Origin: Lachnospiraceae bacterium
GTDB lineage: Bacteria; Bacillota_A; Clostridia; Lachnospirales; Lachnospiraceae
Assembly: GCA_900764695.1 (NCBI GenBank)
Contig: CAAFOY010000012.1
Span: forward strand, 1-37,976
DNA: 37,976 nt
Direction: 5' to 3'
The translations under genes and the position numbers were made by a program. The number at the start of each line of letters is the position of its first letter. The first letter of the stretch is position 1. Of this stretch, positions 9,371 through 19,285 are shown in pieces. The notes beneath the pieces are model-generated. The model was not told the DNA's origin. It worked only from the letters and a program-made list of their open reading frames with translations, and ran no database searches.

Positions 9371-10282
9371 ATGACAAAAAGTTTTGACGATTTACTTGCA
9401 AAGGTTGCAGAATGCCCTATGAAAAAGGTTGCTGTTGCCTGTGCACAGGATGATGCAGTTTTAGAAGCAGTTAAGGCAGCAAAAGACAGAAATATTGCTG
9501 AAGCCATTTTAGTTGGTGATGAAGAAAAAATTCGTACAATTGCCAGTGTTTTAAAGATGAATGCAGATGAATTTGAAATCATCAATGTTGTTGATCCAAT
9601 CGAAGCAGCAAGAACAGCTGTTAAATTAGTTCATGACGGAAAAGCTGATATGTACATGAAAGGTCTTATAGATACAAAATCATTCCTTAAGAGTGTATTA
9701 GATAAAGAAGTTGGTCTTAGAACTGACAAAACATTATCACATGTTTGCGTATTTGATGTTAAGGGTATCGATCATTTGTTATTCTTATCAGATGTTGCAT
9801 TTGTTCCTTATCCTGACCTTGATACAAAGGCTCAGATTATTAAGAACACAGTTGAAATTGCACATGCATGCGGAATCGAGTGCCCTAAGGTAGCTCCTCT
9901 TGCAGCTGTTGAAGTTGTAAATCCTAAAATGCCATGTACAGTAGATGCTGAAGCACTTACTAAAATGAATGAAAGCGGAGAAATCACAGGATGCATCGTT
10001 GACGGACCACTTTCTCTTGATCTTGCCATCGAACCTGAAGCTGCATTCCACAAAGGAACAACTAACAGAAAAATTGTTGGCGATGCTGATGTATTATTAT
10101 TCCCTGATATTCAGGCAGGTAATATCACATATAAATGTTTAGTTCATACAGCTGATGTTAAAAACGGTAACATTTTAACAGGTACAAAAGCTCCTGTTAT
10201 TTTAACATCACGTTCTGATGAATTTGAAGTTAAAGTAAATTCAATTGCATTAGCAGCTATAGTTGCTGAAGCAATGAAATAA
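9371..10282 (+). CDS. ptb: Phosphate butyryltransferase
   Basis: 303 aa, the usual family length, with GAAGAGGT before the ATG. It converts butyryl-CoA plus phosphate to butyryl phosphate and CoA in the cytoplasm. The phosphate acyltransferase signature is clear: the N-terminal KKVAVACAQDDAVLEAV, the glycine-rich VDGPLSLDLAI (about 210-220) and the C-terminal DVLLFPDIQAGNITYK (about 240-255). The next gene is butyrate kinase, 15 bp downstream, which completes the butyrate-forming, ATP-yielding step. That neighbour favours Ptb over phosphotransacetylase. No anomaly was seen. Confidence 0.95.
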   Translation: MTKSFDDLLAKVAECPMKKVAVACAQDDAVLEAVKAAKDRNIAEAILVGDEEKIRTIASVLKMNADEFEIINVVDPIEAARTAVKLVHDGKADMYMKGLIDTKSFLKSVLDKEVGLRTDKTLSHVCVFDVKGIDHLLFLSDVAFVPYPDLDTKAQIIKNTVEIAHACGIECPKVAPLAAVEVVNPKMPCTVDAEALTKMNESGEITGCIVDGPLSLDLAIEPEAAFHKGTTNRKIVGDADVLLFPDIQAGNITYKCLVHTADVKNGNILTGTKAPVILTSRSDEFEVKVNSIALAAIVAEAMK

Positions 10283-10297
10283 TTTGGAGGTATCAAA

Positions 10298-11365
10298 ATG
10301 TCATACAAAATATTAATTATCAACCCGGGTTCTACTTCTACTAAAATCGGTGTTTACGAAGATGAAACACAGCTTATGGAAGAAACTTTAAGACATTCAA
10401 CTGAAGAAATTGCGCAGTACGCAACAATTTATGATCAGAAGGATTTCCGTAAAGAAGTTATTTTAAAAGTCTTAGAAGAAAAGAATGTTGACCTTTCAAC
10501 TATTGATGTTGTTGTAGGTCGTGGTGGTTTATTAAAGCCAATTCCAGGTGGTACATATGCTACTACTCCTGAATTACTTGAAGATTTAAAGATTGGTAAA
10601 CAGGGACAGCATGCATCAAATCTTGGTGGTATTCTTGCTCATGAAATTGCAGCACAGATTAACGTTCCATCATATATCGTTGATCCTGTTGTAGTTGATG
10701 AATTAGCTGATGTTGCAAGATTATCAGGACATCCATTATTCCCTAGAATTTCAATCTTCCATGCATTAAACCAGAAGGCTGTTGCTAAGAGATATGCAAA
10801 AGAAGTTGGTAAGAAATACGAAGATTTAAATTTAATCGTTGTTCATATGGGTGGCGGAGTATCTGTTGGTGCTCATAAGAATGGTAAAGTTGTTGATGTT
10901 GCTAACGCATTAGACGGTGACGGCCCATTTTCACCTGAACGTTCAGGCGGACTTCCTTCAGGTTCATTAATGAAGGCTTGCTTTAGTGGAAAATACACTC
11001 AGGCAGAAGTTGGAAAGATGATTAATGGTAACGGTGGTTTCAACGCTTATGTCGGTTCAAATGACATGAGAGATTTAATGAAAATGATTGCAGAAGGTAA
11101 CGAAACAGCAAAGGCTGTAGTTGATGCATTCCATTATCAGTTATGCAAAGAAATCGGTGCTATGTCTGTAGTTCTTGGTGGAAAAGTTGATCAGATTATC
11201 TTAACAGGCGGTATTGCTTACAACGCTAAAACTCAAGAAGATATGAAGGCTGCTGTTGAATGGATTGCTCCAGTTACAATTTATCCTGGTGAAGATGAGT
11301 TACTAGCTCTTGCTCAGGGTGCATTAAGAGTTGTTACAGGTGAAGAAGAAGCTATGGTTTACTAA
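10298..11365 (+). CDS. buk: Butyrate kinase
   Basis: 355 aa, full length for the family. It transfers phosphate from butyryl phosphate to ADP, giving butyrate and ATP. It belongs to the acetate/butyrate kinase (ASKHA) family: the N-terminal phosphate-binding [11 protein letters not shown] (about 8-18), [11 protein letters not shown] (183-193) and [13 protein letters not shown] (about 206-218) are intact. The start is set by GGAGGT 8 bp upstream. It is co-transcribed with ptb and followed 36 bp later by a PspC-domain gene. A branched-chain acyl kinase is possible, but the ptb partner supports butyrate. Confidence 0.95.
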   Translation: MSYKILIINPGSTSTKIGVYEDETQLMEETLRHSTEEIAQYATIYDQKDFRKEVILKVLEEKNVDLSTIDVVVGRGGLLKPIPGGTYATTPELLEDLKIGKQGQHASNLGGILAHEIAAQINVPSYIVDPVVVDELADVARLSGHPLFPRISIFHALNQKAVAKRYAKEVGKKYEDLNLIVVHMGGGVSVGAHKNGKVVDVANALDGDGPFSPERSGGLPSGSLMKACFSGKYTQAEVGKMINGNGGFNAYVGSNDMRDLMKMIAEGNETAKAVVDAFHYQLCKEIGAMSVVLGGKVDQIILTGGIAYNAKTQEDMKAAVEWIAPVTIYPGEDELLALAQGALRVVTGEEEAMVY

Positions 11366-11401
11366 TTATTTACTTTAAAATTGCTTTATACGGAGGTAGT
11401 T

Positions 11402-11599
11402 ATGAAGCGTAAATTATACAAATCATCAAAAAATAAAAAGCTTGCCGGAGTATGTGGAGGACTTGCTGAATATCTTAATATTGACGTTACAGTTGTACGT
11501 CTTATATGGGCTATTCTCTCACTCTTCTATGGCTCAGGTATAATAATTTATATTATATGTGCTTTAGTAATTCCAGATGATAATATCATCGATATGTAG
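11402..11599 (+). CDS. Small PspC-domain membrane protein
   Basis: 65 aa. The start is the ATG at 11402, which has GGAGGT at 11392-11397; the upstream in-frame ATG lacks such a site. It is almost only a PspC domain: a basic N-terminus (MKRKLYKSSKNKKLAG), the conserved VCGGLAEYLNID, and one long hydrophobic segment (about 33-58, with SGIIIYIICALVIP). Related proteins are linked to envelope stress, but single-domain versions are common and mostly uncharacterised. It is the last gene of the ptb-buk unit, before a strong terminator. Confidence 0.85.
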   Translation: MKRKLYKSSKNKKLAGVCGGLAEYLNIDVTVVRLIWAILSLFYGSGIIIYIICALVIPDDNIIDM

Positions 11600-11619
11600 A
11601 ATGAAAAAGCAATAAATTC

Positions 11620-11664
11620 AAAACTCTCCTACATTATGAGTTCATTTTGTAGGAGAGTTTTTTG
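11620..11664 (+). terminator. Strong terminator after ptb-buk-pspC (possibly bidirectional)
   Basis: Perfect 14-bp arms AAAACTCTCCTACA (11620-11633) and TGTAGGAGAGTTTT (11648-11661), a 14-nt loop and a run of T on the plus strand. It lies between convergent transcription units and could also stop the minus-strand GH81 gene that ends at 11716. Confidence 0.9.
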
Positions 11665-11715
11665 GTTCTTTGTCAAATATGTGGGTAGCCCAAATTTATA
11701 ACCAGTTTTTAAACA

Positions 11716-14700
11716 TTATTCTTCGCTTATATTTTCTTCTGAAACATCTAAATACATATCAACGTATTTTCTGGCATTTTCAGGTAATGAATTATAATAT
11801 GTTATTGAATTCTTTATAGCTGTTGCAACATAATTTATTGTTCTTCCAACTACATCAATCTCATTTCCATTCTTATCAGTTGTAGTTGAATATACTGTTA
11901 TGCTACTGTTACCATTATCTGAATTATAATAAGTATAATTTATAGTAGCATAAGCTTTTGCAATAAATTCTCTCTTATAATTTGATTTAGCAATCTTTAT
12001 AATTGAACCACAGTAATTTCCGACATCATCAGTATAATCCTTATTCTTATTAGCATCATACCAGCCTGTATTTACAATGTTAATCTTAGTATATTTACTA
12101 TCTAGTTCAAGTTTCTCACCGTTATCATTATACAAGTCTCTTGTACTTATAAGAGTTCCTGTTGTAACAAGTTTTCCTATACCATCTGCGTTCTGTTCAA
12201 GAAGTCCATCATTATCTGTTGTAACTTTTGCCTGAAATCTTAAACCTGACGGTTCCGAAAATCTCATGCTTGCTCCATTTAACAAATTAACTGTCATATT
12301 AATTGTTTCAAATTTAGCATCTTTTGTTACAAGATATGTAGCTCCGGGTGCTGCTGTCTCATCATTTTCAACATCATAATATCCAAGTTTATTTGTACCC
12401 TCAGAATTTACACCAGGTAAGGTAATTGTTTCTCCATTCTTTACTTTTTTAACATTTCCATCAATTGTTACTTTGTAGAATCCTTTATCAAATACAGCTA
12501 CTTCAGATATCTGATATCCCCAACCTGTAGCTCCTTCAAGTAAATTAAATCTAACATATCTTACCTTACTATGACTATATAATGACATATCCAACTTATT
12601 TTCAAAATAATTTTTAAATTCACTATTTTCAATAGTTGCCACCTGTTCAAAGTTTTTGCCATCTTCTGAAAATTCTACAGTGTATTTTTTACCATAAGTA
12701 TCTCCATTTTTGAATGCTAAAAGTACTCCGTCTATCTGGTCTTTTTTGTAATCTTTTCCTAAATCAAGATTTATAACAGCTGTTTTTTCGCCCCATACCG
12801 ATTCAACTACCTTATCCAATGCCTGTGATATTTCTCCATCTGTTAAGACACTTGTATCCTGACTTCCCTCTCCTGAATAAACTGAATCTAATGAAATACT
12901 ACAACCTTTTGCAATATTTCTTTTTGTATTTAAACGTTTATACAAAGTTCCATCATCAATTGATATTGTTCTTGAAATTCCTTCTTTTGAAGCAATGTAG
13001 TCATTATCCTTAAATTTACAATATGAGTGCACTTCAACTACATGTTCTCCATCTGTTATTCCATCTAATGTATACGTTCCTGCTTTTACAGGTTCTCCCA
13101 TACGTACTCCATCAATCCAAATTGCGTATGTGTAATCTTCCTGTCCTTCTGCCGGTGTAATAGTATATGTAATCTGAGAAAAATCTTGTGTTGTTACTGC
13201 GAAATCTGTCGGAGGAGTACATGTACCAAATTCAACTTCTTTAGCATTCTGTTCTGTACTAAAGACCGCAACTTCTTTCATCTGGAATCCCCAGTCTTTA
13301 TGTCCCTTCATATAGAACTTAACATATCTTACACTAGACATTTCACTTGTATTTACATTTGTGTCAAATGTAAATAATCCTTCTTTTGAATCACTATACT
13401 TAAGCGCAGTATTTTCATATGCTGTTACATAATCAACGCCATTATTTGAGAACTGAACTGACATATTCTCAGCTGCAGTATTTTCAGCACTAAATTTAAT
13501 TGCGACCTTATTTAATGCTTCTATTGTATAATTCTTTCCTAAATCAACAAGAACATATTCATATGTTCTTGTTTTATCCCAGTCTGTTTCATATGATATA
13601 TTATCTGTAAGGACTCCATTTGTAAGGATATCTGTTGTCTGACTTCCCTCTTTAGTATATAGAGAAGATACTTCAACATTCTTATGTAAAGCGAGGTTAA
13701 AGTTTTCATCTACAAGCATTTCTTCTGTTGTAACATCTCTTACAGTTATTGTACATTCTGCAAATACTTTTCCTGCTTTGGCTGTTATTTTTGTAGTTCC
13801 TACTGCATTTGCAGTTACTTTTCCTTTATCATCTACAGAAGCAATGTTATCATTCTCTGAAGTCCATGTAAGAGCTTTACTATCAGTAGTATTTTCAGGC
13901 TCTATCTCTGCTTCTAATGAAACCTGCTCTTTTTTCTTAAGTGTTACTTCTGTTTCAGATAAAGTTATCTTTGTAATTGGAATTGGTTCAACTACAGTAA
14001 CCTTACATGTTTTTGTTTTACCATTTTCAATTGATGCAATTATTTCTACATCACCTACAGAAACACCTTTTACAAGTCCATCTTTATCTACAGTTGCAAT
14101 TTTACTATCAGATGATTCCCATGTTATCTTTTCATCGCTTAATCCATTCAACTGTAATTGTCCATCTCTTGGAATTGACGCTTCTTTCTTATTAATTCCT
14201 AAAGTTCCCTTTATAATTACTTCTGCTTCTGCTGCATCAGATAAAGTCATTCCTTTTCTGTAAGTTACAGCTTTAACGTAAGAAGATTCACTTATTGTAA
14301 TAGGTTCAATATATGTCTCAGAATCTTCTGTTGGCTCACTTCCATCTAATGTATACTTGATTTCTGCACCCTTTACATCTGTTTCCATAGTAACCTGTTG
14401 TGCATCATCATATGTTCCACTTGAAATTGACAATGTCGGCTTGTTAGTCTGACGTGCTCCATAAACTTCAAATTCGAAAATAGAACATCCATAATCTGTT
14501 GCTCTTGACGTTGTCTGTATTTTTACATATCTGGCATTTGTTGCTGCAAATGTAGTTGTTATATAACCTGTTCCACCATTTTCAGTAGCGACTATGTTCC
14601 ATGTTTTTCCATCAACTGATGTCTGAACCTCATATGTTGCTGCATAAGCTGCTTCCCATTTTGCCTTTACAGTGTTAACTACTCTGACTCTGCCTAAATC

Positions 14701-17700
14701 AACCTGAATCCATTCATTTGAATCATCTGCTTTTGCCTGCCATCTTGTATCTTCTTTACCATCAACTGAATTTGCTGCTGTATTACCACCATCTTCACTG
14801 CTTGCTGTAACAGTTTTGTTCAATGCAACATTTGTATCATCCTGAATTGTTTCTCCTTTGATTTTAAATGTTGCTGTCGAATATGATGAATCAATGCAGC
14901 CATCCTTTACTGCAACAGCCTTAAGAGTTGTATCACTTGATACAAGTATTTTATCACCTTTTGTATACTTAGTAGATTCATTACTTGGTGCTTTACCATC
15001 TGTTGTATAGTAAATAGTTGCTCCTTCATCTGCACACTCTAACTCTACTAACTGTGTATCATCAAATTCTTTTGTTCCTGAAATATTTTCAGTAACATCC
15101 TTAGATGCTAATGATGTAGCTTTAATAGTAGGTGCTGACATCTGCTTATAGCTAAATCCTTTACCTTTAATTTCAAAACTTATAAGTGAATTAGCTCCCA
15201 CTTCAACAGTTCCTACTTCTTTTCCTTTATTATCCCTTACAGATGCTGTTTTTCTTTCTCCTGTAGGATTATAAACTTCAGCAGTGTATTTCTTTTCACT
15301 GTCTTTATAATATACTGTTCCGGCTATTCCTATTCCTGTAATCTTGTAATCTGAACTTCTTACACCGATTTCCTTAAGCGCATTAATATACCAATATGTT
15401 AATGCATTATCTGTTTTCTGTACTTTAGTATCATTCTTTAAGAATTTATCAATTGCTAAAGTTGGATTTGTAAGAGCCAGATATGGCCATGTAATATGCT
15501 GCCAACCTGTATCCGCTCTGGTATAATCATTCCTTATCTTTTTGATTTCCTCATCTGACTTGCCTTCATTTTTTGCATCTATTGCTGCATATTCAATTGC
15601 CATATCAGTATCATCTAACAATCCCTGATATATTTGTGCACATCTTGTCTGGTTTGTTCCATAGTATGTTAGATATTCAGAAATTGGTAACCAATGAATA
15701 CCATAACAATACAATGGTTGTCCACCAAAGAACGTTCCATAAAAATTAATTGCACCATAAACCTGAGCAACTACCTGATACGGATAATCCGAAACCCAGT
15801 TACTATTTATAACATTTCCATTATTATCTGTTGTTCTGTCATAATCAAACCAGTATTGCTTTACTGTTTCCATTTCATTTGTAAATCCAAATATACCTGC
15901 ATCTCTGTAAGAATTCTGTTCTGTAAGAACTCCCCATAGATACATTCCAATCCAGCTGAACAATGATTCTGATGCTGATTCCTGATTATTACCTGAATCA
16001 TTGTCAGCATATCCACCTGCCCATGAATGTCCTTCGTATAAATCATAATCTCTGAATCTGCAATATTCACTGTCTGCCGTCGGATTTGCATAATCTCTTA
16101 TAAGAGTCTCAATCATATCCTTATAATCATTGTAGAATTCTTTATCGTATGTAGCCAATACCGTTGCGCTAAATACAAAATATCCATATGTGAAATGATG
16201 GTCACAGATAGCTGCATTAGCACCAAATTCACTTTCTTTATAATAAATAGTTCCCCATGCTTCATTATAGACAAAATAACTTATGTCATTTTTTCCATCG
16301 TATGTAAACCAGTCTACTAATCTTGCTTTCAGTCTTTGTAAGAAAACTTCTTTTAATTCAATATTTCCAATCTGGTCTGCCATTATTACACCCATTGCAA
16401 GAGGATGTAAATTCTTACCTTCCCAATAAGCATCTGCAGCAGGTGTAATATTCTTTGTTGAATTTTCCAAATCCTTAAGATATCTTGATACGGCTTCTGT
16501 ATCAAAAGTAGCCTCTCCATTAGCATCCTTTTCTCCATTTGGCTTAGCAAATACAGCTATTAATCCTGAAAAATCAGATACTGTAGTAAATTCATTACTC
16601 TGAATGGCTTTCATATCTCCTCTTACTGATGGATATATTGCAAATTCACTTCCGTTCTTTGATGAATATTTCCACTGATGTGGCATCATACACATAAATG
16701 TTGTATCATCAAATCCTTCTCTTTTTACGGTTGTTGAAACCTTATAAACTGATGTCATTTTTGCCAAATCATCATCATATTTATATGTTACAGAAGTTTT
16801 ATCAACAAATGCATAACCATGCTTGTAGAATTTTTCGATCTGACTCTTTGATGTCATTGTTCCAATTGACATGTAGCTATTTTTATTTGCAAATTCAACT
16901 TTAATATTATTTCCTACTTTTTTAAATACTGTTCCTTCTGGAACCGATAAACAATAATAACTTTTTGATGTTTTTGTTTTATCTTTATTATCATCATCAG
17001 TAATTTCAAGTCCAATATGGTCTGTTGTAACAGAACCACTTGCAAGTATTTCTTTTCCATTTCCATCAAATATAGATGTTATAGAAGACGATGATATTGT
17101 AAATGCTTCAGTATCACCAAATTCGTTATATATATATGGTGAGCCTTTTACAAACGTACTTGTCATAGCTACGTGATTATCATCTGCTAACTGTGCCGTA
17201 ACTGAAAAATCACTATAACCGGCTACTTTATCACAAGCTGTATCTGTGTCTAAATTTTCCGGCAAAATATAAAAGTCAGGTGTTGTTTCTGAAATAACAG
17301 ATAAATTTACAGCTGTAGCTGCATGATCCTGAAGCCATCCGTCTGTAGCTGTAAGAACACTTAATCCTTTTGTTGAAAATCTAACTTTAAAAGGCATTGT
17401 ACAAATTGTATTGCCAAACTTCTTTATAAGCATTGACTGCCACCAGTCATTACTTTCTATAGGTGCCTTTACATTATCTGTCTTATAATACGGAACTTTT
17501 GCCTGTTCCAAATACATATCATTAGAAATATACGTTGCTTTACCTGCTGTCTTTGTCTTTGTCTTTGGTAATTCAGGTAAATTAATTGCAGGTTTTTCAT
17601 CACCTTCTTTATATTTATATACTTCTAATTCTGAAATCCCTATTCCACTTCCCTTTTCAACTTTACTATACGCTAAGACACGAACATATCTTACATTCTG

Positions 17701-18924
17701 TGCATATACCTGTCTATTATCCGTAGAATTAGGTGTTCCTTTAACATTTCTATATATGCTTGTCCAATTTTTATCGTCATTTGATACCTGATAATCATAT
17801 ACTTTTCCTGCATCACCCGTCCATGTAACAGATATACGACCTATATCATAACTGTCACCTAAATCTACACTCAACCATTGATTAATATCATTTTTAGATG
17901 AGAATGATGTATTCATATCACCATCTACTGCATTCTTTCCAACTACTTTATCAAGTTCCTTTTGTAATAAATTTCCTTCTTTATCATACATCCACCATTC
18001 ATCTTTTAGGCCTGATGTTTTTGTTTCTTTATTAAGTGCGATGTTTTCTCCGTAATTTACTGGTCTTTTTACAACACCATCTGTTCCATATACCTGAAAT
18101 TCAAACATTGAAACTCCATAGTTAGTTGCTCTCTCTGTACAAAGCATCTTTACATATCTTGCAGATGTTGCACTCATATCTTCTTTATTAATAGTCTGTT
18201 TAAGATTTGCTGAAGAATCAACCTCTACTCCATTGTTTCCTTTATTTCCAATAGACACATCAATTTCGCATGTTCCTGATCCAAGTTCTTTTCCATCATC
18301 TTTAGATAATGCCGTAACCTTTATTGTATGCTTTCCCTCATCAAGTTTTATTTGTCCTCCTGCAACTCCATGTCCTGTGAATTTGTAATTATCAGGAGCT
18401 GAGGCAATTTCATCATTCTCTGTTACTCTGTATACTGCATTATCCACACTAGTCCAATTAGCTGCTGCATAAAAGCACTTATTATTATCATCATACTTAA
18501 TTTCATATGACACTGCCATATTTACAAATGCACCCGGCTTAGTACCTTTTTCATATACAGTTGTCCAGTTTTCTTCATCATCTGATAACTGTATTTCATA
18601 CCTTTTAGCATACGCAGCTTCCCACTGAATATAAATATGGTCAATATCCGTTTTCTTTCCTAAATCAACATAAAACCATTCATCTTTATCACTCTGTGCT
18701 GCCTGCCATCTTGTAGTTATGTCATCATCAACTGCTTTTTCAGGTCCACTTCCATCACCATTCTGTGAGCTTGCATAAACTGGTCTCCCCTTTGAAATTA
18801 CATAAGGAGTATCATCGCTTTCTGCAGCTTTAATACTAAATAGTTGTGTCTGTGGACACAATGTAAAAACCATTGCTGCTGAAAGTATTAATGATACTCC
18901 CCTCTTAAGTAACCTATTCATCAT
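11716..18924 (-). CDS. Giant secreted multidomain GH81 endo-beta-1,3-glucanase
   Basis: 2402 aa. The start is the first of two tandem ATGs, 7 bp after GAGGT. Signal peptide 1-34. In order: F5/8C (CBM32-like) module about 42-280, interrupted by an insertion at about 131-250; second F5/8C about 290-437; GH81 catalytic region about 465-1185, with Asp908 in CDHHFTYGYF, GHSWAGG (965-971), and Glu982 and Glu986 in NQESASE; chitobiase-C-like unit about 1264-1355; F5/8C about 1364-1490; second chitobiase-C-like unit about 1496-1573; two Big_2 Ig-like domains (about 1576-1728); F5/8C about 1741-1890; FN3-like about 1901-1990; F5/8C about 2001-2146; and an unassigned C-terminal domain about 2206-2402. 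It probably attacks large insoluble beta-1,3-glucan through many binding modules. No wall anchor was seen. It is convergent with ptb-buk-pspC. Confidence 0.93.
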   Translation of the reverse strand: MMNRLLKRGVSLILSAAMVFTLCPQTQLFSIKAAESDDTPYVISKGRPVYASSQNGDGSGPEKAVDDDITTRWQAAQSDKDEWFYVDLGKKTDIDHIYIQWEAAYAKRYEIQLSDDEENWTTVYEKGTKPGAFVNMAVSYEIKYDDNNKCFYAAANWTSVDNAVYRVTENDEIASAPDNYKFTGHGVAGGQIKLDEGKHTIKVTALSKDDGKELGSGTCEIDVSIGNKGNNGVEVDSSANLKQTINKEDMSATSARYVKMLCTERATNYGVSMFEFQVYGTDGVVKRPVNYGENIALNKETKTSGLKDEWWMYDKEGNLLQKELDKVVGKNAVDGDMNTSFSSKNDINQWLSVDLGDSYDIGRISVTWTGDAGKVYDYQVSNDDKNWTSIYRNVKGTPNSTDNRQVYAQNVRYVRVLAYSKVEKGSGIGISELEVYKYKEGDEKPAINLPELPKTKTKTAGKATYISNDMYLEQAKVPYYKTDNVKAPIESNDWWQSMLIKKFGNTICTMPFKVRFSTKGLSVLTATDGWLQDHAATAVNLSVISETTPDFYILPENLDTDTACDKVAGYSDFSVTAQLADDNHVAMTSTFVKGSPYIYNEFGDTEAFTISSSSITSIFDGNGKEILASGSVTTDHIGLEITDDDNKDKTKTSKSYYCLSVPEGTVFKKVGNNIKVEFANKNSYMSIGTMTSKSQIEKFYKHGYAFVDKTSVTYKYDDDLAKMTSVYKVSTTVKREGFDDTTFMCMMPHQWKYSSKNGSEFAIYPSVRGDMKAIQSNEFTTVSDFSGLIAVFAKPNGEKDANGEATFDTEAVSRYLKDLENSTKNITPAADAYWEGKNLHPLAMGVIMADQIGNIELKEVFLQRLKARLVDWFTYDGKNDISYFVYNEAWGTIYYKESEFGANAAICDHHFTYGYFVFSATVLATYDKEFYNDYKDMIETLIRDYANPTADSEYCRFRDYDLYEGHSWAGGYADNDSGNNQESASESLFSWIGMYLWGVLTEQNSYRDAGIFGFTNEMETVKQYWFDYDRTTDNNGNVINSNWVSDYPYQVVAQVYGAINFYGTFFGGQPLYCYGIHWLPISEYLTYYGTNQTRCAQIYQGLLDDTDMAIEYAAIDAKNEGKSDEEIKKIRNDYTRADTGWQHITWPYLALTNPTLAIDKFLKNDTKVQKTDNALTYWYINALKEIGVRSSDYKITGIGIAGTVYYKDSEKKYTAEVYNPTGERKTASVRDNKGKEVGTVEVGANSLISFEIKGKGFSYKQMSAPTIKATSLASKDVTENISGTKEFDDTQLVELECADEGATIYYTTDGKAPSNESTKYTKGDKILVSSDTTLKAVAVKDGCIDSSYSTATFKIKGETIQDDTNVALNKTVTASSEDGGNTAANSVDGKEDTRWQAKADDSNEWIQVDLGRVRVVNTVKAKWEAAYAATYEVQTSVDGKTWNIVATENGGTGYITTTFAATNARYVKIQTTSRATDYGCSIFEFEVYGARQTNKPTLSISSGTYDDAQQVTMETDVKGAEIKYTLDGSEPTEDSETYIEPITISESSYVKAVTYRKGMTLSDAAEAEVIIKGTLGINKKEASIPRDGQLQLNGLSDEKITWESSDSKIATVDKDGLVKGVSVGDVEIIASIENGKTKTCKVTVVEPIPITKITLSETEVTLKKKEQVSLEAEIEPENTTDSKALTWTSENDNIASVDDKGKVTANAVGTTKITAKAGKVFAECTITVRDVTTEEMLVDENFNLALHKNVEVSSLYTKEGSQTTDILTNGVLTDNISYETDWDKTRTYEYVLVDLGKNYTIEALNKVAIKFSAENTAAENMSVQFSNNGVDYVTAYENTALKYSDSKEGLFTFDTNVNTSEMSSVRYVKFYMKGHKDWGFQMKEVAVFSTEQNAKEVEFGTCTPPTDFAVTTQDFSQITYTITPAEGQEDYTYAIWIDGVRMGEPVKAGTYTLDGITDGEHVVEVHSYCKFKDNDYIASKEGISRTISIDDGTLYKRLNTKRNIAKGCSISLDSVYSGEGSQDTSVLTDGEISQALDKVVESVWGEKTAVINLDLGKDYKKDQIDGVLLAFKNGDTYGKKYTVEFSEDGKNFEQVATIENSEFKNYFENKLDMSLYSHSKVRYVRFNLLEGATGWGYQISEVAVFDKGFYKVTIDGNVKKVKNGETITLPGVNSEGTNKLGYYDVENDETAAPGATYLVTKDAKFETINMTVNLLNGASMRFSEPSGLRFQAKVTTDNDGLLEQNADGIGKLVTTGTLISTRDLYNDNGEKLELDSKYTKINIVNTGWYDANKNKDYTDDVGNYCGSIIKIAKSNYKREFIAKAYATINYTYYNSDNGNSSITVYSTTTDKNGNEIDVVGRTINYVATAIKNSITYYNSLPENARKYVDMYLDVSEENISEE

Positions 18925-18968
18925 TTCCCTTACCTCTTCCTAATTTTATTAATTTCCTTCTAATTAAT

Positions 18969-18974
18969 ATTATA
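18969..18974 (-). promoter_or_regulatory. Possible -10 element for the giant GH81 gene
   Basis: A perfect TATAAT on the minus strand, 45 bp upstream of the start codon. The best -35 at 17-18 bp spacing is only a T-run, so activity is uncertain or may depend on an activator. Confidence 0.35.
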
Positions 18975-19096
18975 ATTCATATTTAAAATCAAAAAAACTA
19001 AAAAAACTTTTTTATATTTTTTTTGTCATTATTGTATGTTTTATACTATATTTTTTCTTGTTTTCATTAACATTTCATATTGTTTTTATACATTTT

Positions 19097-19150
19097 TAAT
19101 AAAACCCCATTATTACTTTTGAAACATTTCAATAGCAATAATGGGGTTTT
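19097..19150 (-). terminator. Terminator downstream of feoAB
   Basis: Perfect 14-bp arms AAAACCCCATTATT (19101-19114) and AATAATGGGGTTTT (19137-19150). The loop has its own small TTGAAA/TTTCAA stem. On the minus strand the stem ends in TTTTATT. It lies about 136 bp after the feoAB stop and 173 bp before the GH81 start. Confidence 0.75.
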
Positions 19151-19285
19151 ATCTGATATATATATTATTTTTTTAGTTCTATAAGTTTTATGTAACTTCT
19201 GACACAAATACTTAACTATCATAAGCCTAATTGGTCAAAATTTTTTTCTTTTCTTTAAGAAATTCATCACTAAATTTCTGTTCTA

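Larger units (their letters stand above)
18925..19285. other. Intergenic region between feoAB and the giant GH81 gene
   Basis: This 361-bp very AT-rich stretch contains no gene. It holds the feoAB terminator (19097-19150) and, on the minus strand, a perfect TATAAT (plus 18969-18974) about 45 bp before the GH81 start. That -10 lacks a convincing -35. Homopolymer A/T tracts at 18990-19025 may give intrinsic bending. Confidence 0.5.
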
